Source: Salaquimonas sp041736675 (GTDB lineage: Bacteria; Pseudomonadota; Alphaproteobacteria; Rhizobiales; Rhizobiaceae). Taken from it: DNA of 64,000 nucleotides. Below, one piece after another: positions 58,663 to 64,000 of the stretch. Position 1 is the first letter of the stretch. Every line of letters begins with the position of its first letter. The notes under the pieces are model-generated. The model searched no databases, had not been told where the DNA came from, and was given only the letters and a program-made list of their open reading frames with translations. Where the stretch lies: positions 45,083 through 109,082 of the forward strand of contig JBGSTD010000063.1 in the NCBI GenBank assembly GCA_041736675.1, written 5' to 3'. The position numbers were made by a program, and so were the translations under genes.

Positions 58663-60495
58663 ATGGGTGCCAACAGGAAATATCTTGACCATACGGTCGA
58701 TTTGAAAAGGCAGGACAATGGCAATCTGATCCTGACTTCCGGCTACAGGCTGGAGCCAAGTGCCACCAATACAGGTGAATGGCTTCACCATTGGGCCAAG
58801 GAGGCCCCGTCAAGGGTGTTCATCGCCGAGCGGTCAGGGGCGGGATGGCGCTCTGAGACCTATTTTGCCACGCTAGAAAAAATACGCGCAATTGCAGCCT
58901 CGCTCATCGCGCGCGGACTTGATGAAACGACCCCGATCCTGATCCTTTCCGGCAATGGCGTTGATCACGGACTGCTCAGCCTCGCCGCTCAATATGCTGG
59001 CATTGCGACTGTTCCCGTTGCCGAGCAGTATTCGCTTATTCCCCAGGCGCGCGGCAGGCTGGTTCATGCTGTTGAACTGATCAAACCGGCTATGCTTTTT
59101 GCCGATGACGGCGAGAAATATGAAGATGCATTTTCTCTTGATGCCCTTGTCGATATTCCTGTTGTTGCCAGCCGTCCTGGTTTGACAAGGGCGATTGCCT
59201 TTGCGGATTTGCTGAAGGGCGATACATCCGTCGATCTCGATGCCCGCCACGCATTGGTGGGTCCGGACAGCGTCGCAAAAATTCTGATGACGTCAGGTTC
59301 CACATCGCTGCCCAAAGGTGTGCTGACAACCCAGCGGATGATGTGTGTCAACCAGACACAGATCGCAACAGCCCTGCCTTTTTTGAAAGAACGACCGCCC
59401 GTGATCGTTGACTGGCTGCCCTGGAACCATGTCTTTGGCGGCAGCCACAACTTCAACATGATGCTTGCCAATGGCGGCAGTTTTTATGTTGACGAAGGCA
59501 AGCCGGTAAAGGGTCTCTTTGACAAGACGATCGAGAATTTGCAGCTCGTAACCGGAAGCCTTGCCTTCAATGTTCCGGTTGGTTTTGGCATGCTGCTGAA
59601 GTCGCTGGAACACGATGACAGGCTGGCGCAACGATTCTTTGAAAATCTTGACATGTTGTTTTATGCTGGCGCCTCACTGCCTCAGTATATCTGGAAAGGC
59701 ATGGAAAGACTGGCAATGAAAATCACCGGTTCCGTGCCGCTGCTGACCTCATCGTGGGGGCTGACAGAGACTGCGCCAGCGTGTACGTTGCAATACCAGC
59801 CGCCTGAAAGTTCGGGAGTAATCGGTGTACCATTGCCCGGCGTTTCGGTGAAGCTGATCCCTGATCCGAATCCGACTGACGAAAAGCAGCGTTATGAAAT
59901 CCGGGTAAAGGGACCCAATATTTTTACACAATATTTCAAGGATTTGAAAAAATCTGCTGAAGCGTTCGATGATGAAGATTTCTTCCTGACTGGTGATGCT
60001 GTCAAATTCGTTGATCCGAACGAGCCAGCCCGGGGTTTGCGTTTTGACGGTCGCATTTCCGAGGACTTCAAACTGACAAGCGGGACCTGGGTGCGGGCGG
60101 GTCAATTGCGGCTCGACCTCCTGGCAATCCTTGCGCCGTTGGCAGCCGATCTGGTGCTGACCGGGCAGGACCGCGACAAGATCGGCCTGATGATTTTCCC
60201 GAACAGGGACGCCATTACTGCCGCGGGTTTTGAGATTTCAGAGGCCGAGGGCATGGTTTCAGATGAAGCGCTTCAGGCTGAAATTGCAAGACGTCTGGCA
60301 GACTTCTCGGGCAGGAATTCCGGCTCATCCTCGCGCATAGCATTTGCAGTAATTCTTTCTGATCCGGCCTCTTTTGCGGAGGGGGAAATTACCGCAAAAG
60401 GCAATTTGAATTTCAGGACGATACTCGACAAACGGGCATCGATCGTGGAGAAACTTTACACCCGGGATTTCAACAGCAAGATCAGTATTGGATAG
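58663..60495 (+). CDS. Feruloyl-CoA synthetase-like acyl-CoA ligase
   Basis: 610 aa, ANL superfamily. Acyl-adenylate motif KILMTSGSTSLPKGVLTTQRMM (about residues 206-227), VDWLPWNHVFGGSHNFNMMLANGGSFYVDEG (about 248-278), SSWGLTETAPACTLQY (about 365-380) and FLTGDAVKF (about 443). The DWLPWNHVFGG and GGSFYVDEGKP stretches, the long chain and the RFDGRISEDFKLTSGTWV region are typical of feruloyl-CoA synthetase rather than of benzoate ligases. Likely activates ferulate or p-coumarate for the crotonase enzyme. Confidence 0.85.
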   Translation: MGANRKYLDHTVDLKRQDNGNLILTSGYRLEPSATNTGEWLHHWAKEAPSRVFIAERSGAGWRSETYFATLEKIRAIAASLIARGLDETTPILILSGNGVDHGLLSLAAQYAGIATVPVAEQYSLIPQARGRLVHAVELIKPAMLFADDGEKYEDAFSLDALVDIPVVASRPGLTRAIAFADLLKGDTSVDLDARHALVGPDSVAKILMTSGSTSLPKGVLTTQRMMCVNQTQIATALPFLKERPPVIVDWLPWNHVFGGSHNFNMMLANGGSFYVDEGKPVKGLFDKTIENLQLVTGSLAFNVPVGFGMLLKSLEHDDRLAQRFFENLDMLFYAGASLPQYIWKGMERLAMKITGSVPLLTSSWGLTETAPACTLQYQPPESSGVIGVPLPGVSVKLIPDPNPTDEKQRYEIRVKGPNIFTQYFKDLKKSAEAFDDEDFFLTGDAVKFVDPNEPARGLRFDGRISEDFKLTSGTWVRAGQLRLDLLAILAPLAADLVLTGQDRDKIGLMIFPNRDAITAAGFEISEAEGMVSDEALQAEIARRLADFSGRNSGSSSRIAFAVILSDPASFAEGEITAKGNLNFRTILDKRASIVEKLYTRDFNSKISIG

Positions 60496-60498
60496 ACC

Positions 60499-61371
60499 AT
60501 GATCGACTTACAAAAAGTGCGGGCCATTGATTTTCATACCCATGCGGAAGAACCATGTGGTTGCCATGGAGATGACGGTTATGATGATTTGCAGGCGACG
60601 ATGGCAAAATATTTTCGCGCGCCCTGGAGCCATCCCCCGACAGTTCCCCAAACTGCCGCACACTACCGCGAGCAGAATATTGCCGCTGTCATTTTTCCGG
60701 TGGATGCTGAACGCGAGACGGGCTACCGGCGATACAAGAACGAGGAAGTGGCGGAACTTGCCGCTGAAAATTCGGACATCCTCATTCCGTTTGCTTCCAT
60801 TGATCCGCACAAGGGAAAGATGGGTGCGCGCGAGGCACGTCGTCTGATCAATGACTTTGGTATCAAGGGGTTCAAGTTTCACCCGACCATGCAAGGGTTT
60901 TATCCCAATGACCGCATGGCGTATGAACTTTACGAAGCCATAGCCGAAGCAGGCGGCATTGCGCTCTTCCACACTGGCCAGACCGGCGTTGGCAGCGGAA
61001 TGCCCGGCGGAAACGGCATGCGGCTCAAATATTCCAATCCCATGTACATGGACGATGTTGCAGTTGATTTTCCGGAGATGAAAATCATTCTCGCCCACCC
61101 GTCTTTCCCCTGGCAGGAGGAGGCATTGTCAGTCGCGCAGCACAAACCGAATGTCTATATTGATCTGTCTGGTTGGTCGCCGAAGTATTTTCCAGAGATT
61201 CTGGTTCGATATTGCAATTCGATCCTCGCCAAAAAGGTACTGTTCGGGTCGGACTGGCCGATGATCTCACCCGAACGCTGGCTTGCCGATTTTGAAAAGA
61301 TCGCAATCAAGGACGAGTTGCGGCCCGGCATCTTGAAAGATAATGCTGCCAGGTTGCTGGGTCTTGCCTGA
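60499..61371 (+). CDS. Amidohydrolase-2 family metal-dependent hydrolase
   Basis: 290 aa TIM-barrel. Metal ligands: IDFHTHAEE (about residues 11-19), FKFHPTMQGF (about 123-132), ALFHTGQTG, ILAHPSFPWQEEA (about 195-207) and GSDWPMISPE (about 250-259). The family includes decarboxylases of aromatic acids and hydrolases of ring-cleavage products. It follows the ligase by 3 bp and belongs to the hydroxycinnamate operon; the exact reaction is unknown. An extra CGCHGDDG insert follows the first His pair. Confidence 0.8.
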   Translation: MIDLQKVRAIDFHTHAEEPCGCHGDDGYDDLQATMAKYFRAPWSHPPTVPQTAAHYREQNIAAVIFPVDAERETGYRRYKNEEVAELAAENSDILIPFASIDPHKGKMGAREARRLINDFGIKGFKFHPTMQGFYPNDRMAYELYEAIAEAGGIALFHTGQTGVGSGMPGGNGMRLKYSNPMYMDDVAVDFPEMKIILAHPSFPWQEEALSVAQHKPNVYIDLSGWSPKYFPEILVRYCNSILAKKVLFGSDWPMISPERWLADFEKIAIKDELRPGILKDNAARLLGLA

Positions 61372-61380
61372 AATCAGGCA
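61365..61380. terminator. Palindrome over the two convergent stop codons
   Basis: TGCCTGA-AA-TCAGGCA, a perfect 7-bp inverted repeat, contains the TGA stops of both the amidohydrolase and the malic enzyme, which lie 2 bp apart. It may help to end both transcripts, although there is no T run. Confidence 0.4.
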
Positions 61381-63662
61381 TACAGCTGAACAGGTGTTCC
61401 TGCCAATGCCGCAATGTTGATCAGGCCGCGAACAGTAATCGACGGTGTGACGATGTGGGCGCGGTTGCCCATGCCCATGAGAATAGGACCGACCTCAAGG
61501 CCACCTGCTACCGATTTCATCGAGTTTCGAACAGCACTTGAAGTTTCCGAGTTTGAGAAGATCAGCGTGTTGGCGCGGCCCTTGAGGCGGGAGTGCGGGA
61601 AGATGCGCTCGCGCAGGACAGGATCAAGGGCAGCGTCCACCTGCATTTCACCCTCGAAGGTAAAATCACAGGTTTCCTCTTCGAGCAGTGCAATTGCTGC
61701 CCTGATTCGGTTGGCGGATTCTGACACCAGATTGCCAAACTGCGAGTTCGAACAAAGGGCGATATTGGGCTCGATTCCAAAACGGCGAACGTGGCGGGCA
61801 GCGGCGCGAATTGTCCATGCCAATTGCTCGACGCTCGGTTCTGCGTAAACTTGCGTATCGGCAATAAACAGCGGACCTGAATCGAGGATCATCAGCGACA
61901 GCGCACCGGCGGGATGCAATTTATGGGTTTCCAGCATTTGCCGCACATAGTTGAGATGCCAGGAGTATTGGCCAAAGGTGCCGCAAATCAGGCTGTCGGC
62001 CTCGCCGCGGTGTACCATTACTGCGGCAATTGCAGTCGAATTGGTACGCATGACAGCGCGTGCGATGTCAGGTGTTACGCCTTTACGCTCCATGGCGAGG
62101 TGATAGGTCTCCCAGTATTCGCGGTAGCGGGAATCAGACTCCGGATTGACGATTTCAAGCTTTGAGGTGAGGCTGGCGGGAAGGCCAGCCTGTTCGCAGC
62201 GACGCTCAATAATTTCCGGACGGCCGATGAGGATCGGGAAATCGGTTGACTCTTCCACGAGGGCAAAGGCAGCGCGGATTACCCTTTCATCCTCTCCCTC
62301 TGCAAAGACGATGCGCCGTGTGGCTGAACGAGCAGCCGCAAATACAGGGCGCATGATCATCGACGAGCGATAAACAGATGCGCGCAGGCTCTCCTCATAA
62401 GCTGCCATGTCCTTGATCGGGCGAGTGGCAACGCCGGTTCTCATGGCAGCTTTCGCGACCGCTCCCGCAACCACTTCCTGCAGACGGGCATCAAATGGTT
62501 TGGGGATCAGGTATTCAGGGCCGAATTTCAACTGCTCGTCGCCATAAACTGCAGCTGTTTCTGCGGTGGTTGTCATGCGCGCAAGCTGGGCAATTCCTTC
62601 GACACAGGCAATTTTCATCTCGTCATTGATTTGCGTTGCGCCAACATCGAGTGCGCCTCGAAAGATGAAGGGAAAGCACAGGACATTGTTGACCTGGTTG
62701 GGATAGTCGGACCGCCCTGTTGCAACAATTGCGTCCGGGCGAACTTCAAAGACATCTTCAGGCATGATTTCCGGATTGGGATTGGCGAGAGCAAAGACAA
62801 TCGGCCTTTGTGCCATCAGGGTTACCATTTCCTGCGTGAGAACGCCGGGTCCTGAAAGGCCGAGAAACAGATCAGCGCCGATGATGGTTTCACTCAGCGG
62901 ACGGTTGCCGCCCTTTTGGGCATAGGCTGCCTTTTCAGGGTTCATGTCGATCTCGCGGCCTTCGTGAACCAGACCATTGATATCATGAAGCCAGATGTTC
63001 TCGCGTTTGACGCCCAGTTTCAAAAGCATGTTGAGGCATGCAATCCCGGCAGCGCCGCCTCCTGTCGAGGCAATGCGAATCTCGCCGAATTTGCGTCCGG
63101 TCAGTTCAAGCGCATTGCGCACCGCGGCGCAGACAACGATTGCCGTGCCGTGCTGGTCATCATGGAACACTGGAATGCCCATGCGTTCCTGGCAGATTTT
63201 TTCAACGATGAAGCAATCGGGTGCCTTGATGTCTTCAAGGTTGATCGCGCCAAAGGTGGGTTCGAGCGCGATCACATGTTCGGCGAATTTTACAGGGTCG
63301 GTTTCATTGATCTCCAGATCGAAGCAGTCGATATTGGCAAATTTCTTGAAAAGGACAGCCTTGCCTTCCATGATCGGTTTGGAAGCCAGCGCGCCGATAT
63401 TACCAAGGCCAAGCGCGGCAGTTCCGTTGGAGACAACTGCAACCAGATTGCCTCTGGTCGTGTATCTTGCGGCGTCGAGCGGGTTTGCCTTGATCGCCAG
63501 ACAGGCTTCGGCAACACCGGGGGAATAGGCACGCGAAAGGTCGCGCGGGGTTGCCATGGGTTTAGTAGGGCGGATTTCCAGTTTTCCCGGCTGCGGGAAT
63601 TCGTGATAGTTAAGGGCAGCCTTGCGGATTATCGCCTGTGCAGCTTCGTCTTTTTTTACCAC
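61374..63662 (-). CDS. maeB: NADP-type malic enzyme with C-terminal phosphotransacetylase-like domain
   Basis: 762 aa. Malic-enzyme part (about residues 15-430): RDLSRAYSPGVAEAC, GNLVAVVSNGTAALGLGNIGALASKPIMEGKAVLFKKFANIDCFDLEI, FHDDQHGTAIVV and ANPNPEI. C-terminal phosphotransacetylase-like part (about 440-760): RIVFAEGEDERVIRAA, GLANLLIFSN-like GRANTLIFSN and near the end GPILMGMGNRAHI; this part is usually regulatory. Converts malate to pyruvate and CO2 with NADP, giving NADPH and drawing off the C4 acids made by aromatic catabolism. Confidence 0.95.
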   Translation of the reverse strand: MVKKDEAAQAIIRKAALNYHEFPQPGKLEIRPTKPMATPRDLSRAYSPGVAEACLAIKANPLDAARYTTRGNLVAVVSNGTAALGLGNIGALASKPIMEGKAVLFKKFANIDCFDLEINETDPVKFAEHVIALEPTFGAINLEDIKAPDCFIVEKICQERMGIPVFHDDQHGTAIVVCAAVRNALELTGRKFGEIRIASTGGGAAGIACLNMLLKLGVKRENIWLHDINGLVHEGREIDMNPEKAAYAQKGGNRPLSETIIGADLFLGLSGPGVLTQEMVTLMAQRPIVFALANPNPEIMPEDVFEVRPDAIVATGRSDYPNQVNNVLCFPFIFRGALDVGATQINDEMKIACVEGIAQLARMTTTAETAAVYGDEQLKFGPEYLIPKPFDARLQEVVAGAVAKAAMRTGVATRPIKDMAAYEESLRASVYRSSMIMRPVFAAARSATRRIVFAEGEDERVIRAAFALVEESTDFPILIGRPEIIERRCEQAGLPASLTSKLEIVNPESDSRYREYWETYHLAMERKGVTPDIARAVMRTNSTAIAAVMVHRGEADSLICGTFGQYSWHLNYVRQMLETHKLHPAGALSLMILDSGPLFIADTQVYAEPSVEQLAWTIRAAARHVRRFGIEPNIALCSNSQFGNLVSESANRIRAAIALLEEETCDFTFEGEMQVDAALDPVLRERIFPHSRLKGRANTLIFSNSETSSAVRNSMKSVAGGLEVGPILMGMGNRAHIVTPSITVRGLINIAALAGTPVQLYA

Positions 63663-63717
63663 GATCTTATTCCTGTCGCATGATTGGTTGGTTTCGAGCC
63701 GGAATTTCCGGTGATTG

Positions 63718-64000
63718 TCAGGAGCCTTTTACCGCAGCTTCATACCATTTTACCAGTATCTGCCGTTCTTCGCGGGCAAGCTCCACCCCGTACTTCAAGG
63801 CATTGGGTGGCGGCATTGCATGGCTGCGTCCTGCCTGGATATAAATTTCGCGGGCATGCAGCACGACTTGCCGGCTGTTTTCGAGGATCACGCCCTTGGG
63901 TGCCTGAAGCAGACCTTCCCAGCCGGGCGTTTCGGCATGACACATCGAACAGCGTCCCTGCACCAGTTCGACCACTTCAGTAAAACCTGCAGCGTCGGCA
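63718..64000 (-). CDS. puuD: C-terminal cytochrome c domain of PuuD-type urate oxidase (5' end cut by window edge)
   Basis: The reverse frame is open from the right edge to a stop at 63718, about 93 residues. One haem site CSMCHA is followed by PGWEGLLQAPKGVILENSRQVVLHAREIYIQAGRSHAMPPPNA and EREILVKW-like EERQILVKWYEAA. This matches the cytochrome c tail of the membrane urate oxidase PuuD, whose N-terminal eight-helix part should lie beyond the edge. The GTG at 63975 is only an internal codon. Confidence 0.75.
   Translation of the reverse strand, partial: ADAAGFTEVVELVQGRCSMCHAETPGWEGLLQAPKGVILENSRQVVLHAREIYIQAGRSHAMPPPNALKYGVELAREERQILVKWYEAAVKGS

Overview
The window is chromosomal DNA of an alphaproteobacterium that carries a photosynthesis gene cluster (PGC) and a broad set of genes for aromatic-compound breakdown. 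Support for this comes from the bacteriochlorophyll and carotenoid genes, whose order resembles the crt-bchCXYZ and bchIDO blocks of purple phototrophs, from PpsR-type operators, from a B12-binding AerR/PpaA-like gene, and from the many TRAP transporters. A DmdA-like gene fits a marine life style. Base composition looks moderate and fairly even. I do not name a genus.

Photosynthesis region (1 to about 18,964). On the minus strand, reading from the left edge inwards, lie bchY (cut by the edge), bchX, bchC, crtF and crtE. They are followed by divergent crtD-crtC on the plus strand, then a minus-strand run bchI-bchD-bchO-crtI-crtB plus a new 51-codon membrane-protein gene. To the right are a c2-like cytochrome, dxs (isoprenoid entry) and a B12-domain regulator. 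TGT-N12-ACA operators sit at crtE/crtD (tandem), bchC (one perfect, one degenerate), bchI/cytochrome (single) and dxs (tandem). Pigment, precursor supply and probably reaction-centre electron donation therefore look co-regulated. crtA is absent at its usual place, so the carotenoids should be of the spirilloxanthin series. Reaction-centre genes, bchZ and the bchFNBHLM group are not in view.

Middle region (19,352 to 31,319): a DmdA-like demethylase; a TRAP operon (TakP-like binding protein, DctQ, DctM) with an amidase, a small membrane protein and two dehydrogenases; a P450 with a divergent LysR regulator; and a second amidase.

Aromatic region (31,532 to 61,371): a DMT exporter; a homoprotocatechuate meta-cleavage operon (hpaF, E, D, an aromatic amino acid decarboxylase, a single-domain hpaG and hpaH) with divergent hpaR; a CoA-transferase gene followed by a TAXI-TRAP system; a fumarylpyruvate-hydrolase-like gene and a MarR gene; a TRAP operon leading into the aerobic benzoyl-CoA (box) cluster (ligase, hydrolase, DUF309, boxC, boxB, boxA, thioesterase, boxR); and a hydroxycinnamate set (crotonase, MarR, feruloyl-CoA-synthetase-like ligase, amidohydrolase).

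Right end: an NADP-type malic enzyme with a phosphotransacetylase-like domain, and the cytochrome c tail of a PuuD-type urate oxidase cut by the edge.

No tRNA, rRNA, CRISPR array, insertion sequence or phage was recognised. I found no clearly new multi-gene system. The most interesting points are the decarboxylase inside the hpa operon, the paired MarR operators linking a regulator to the TRAP/box block, the PpsR sites at dxs, and the 51-codon gene at the usual tspO position.
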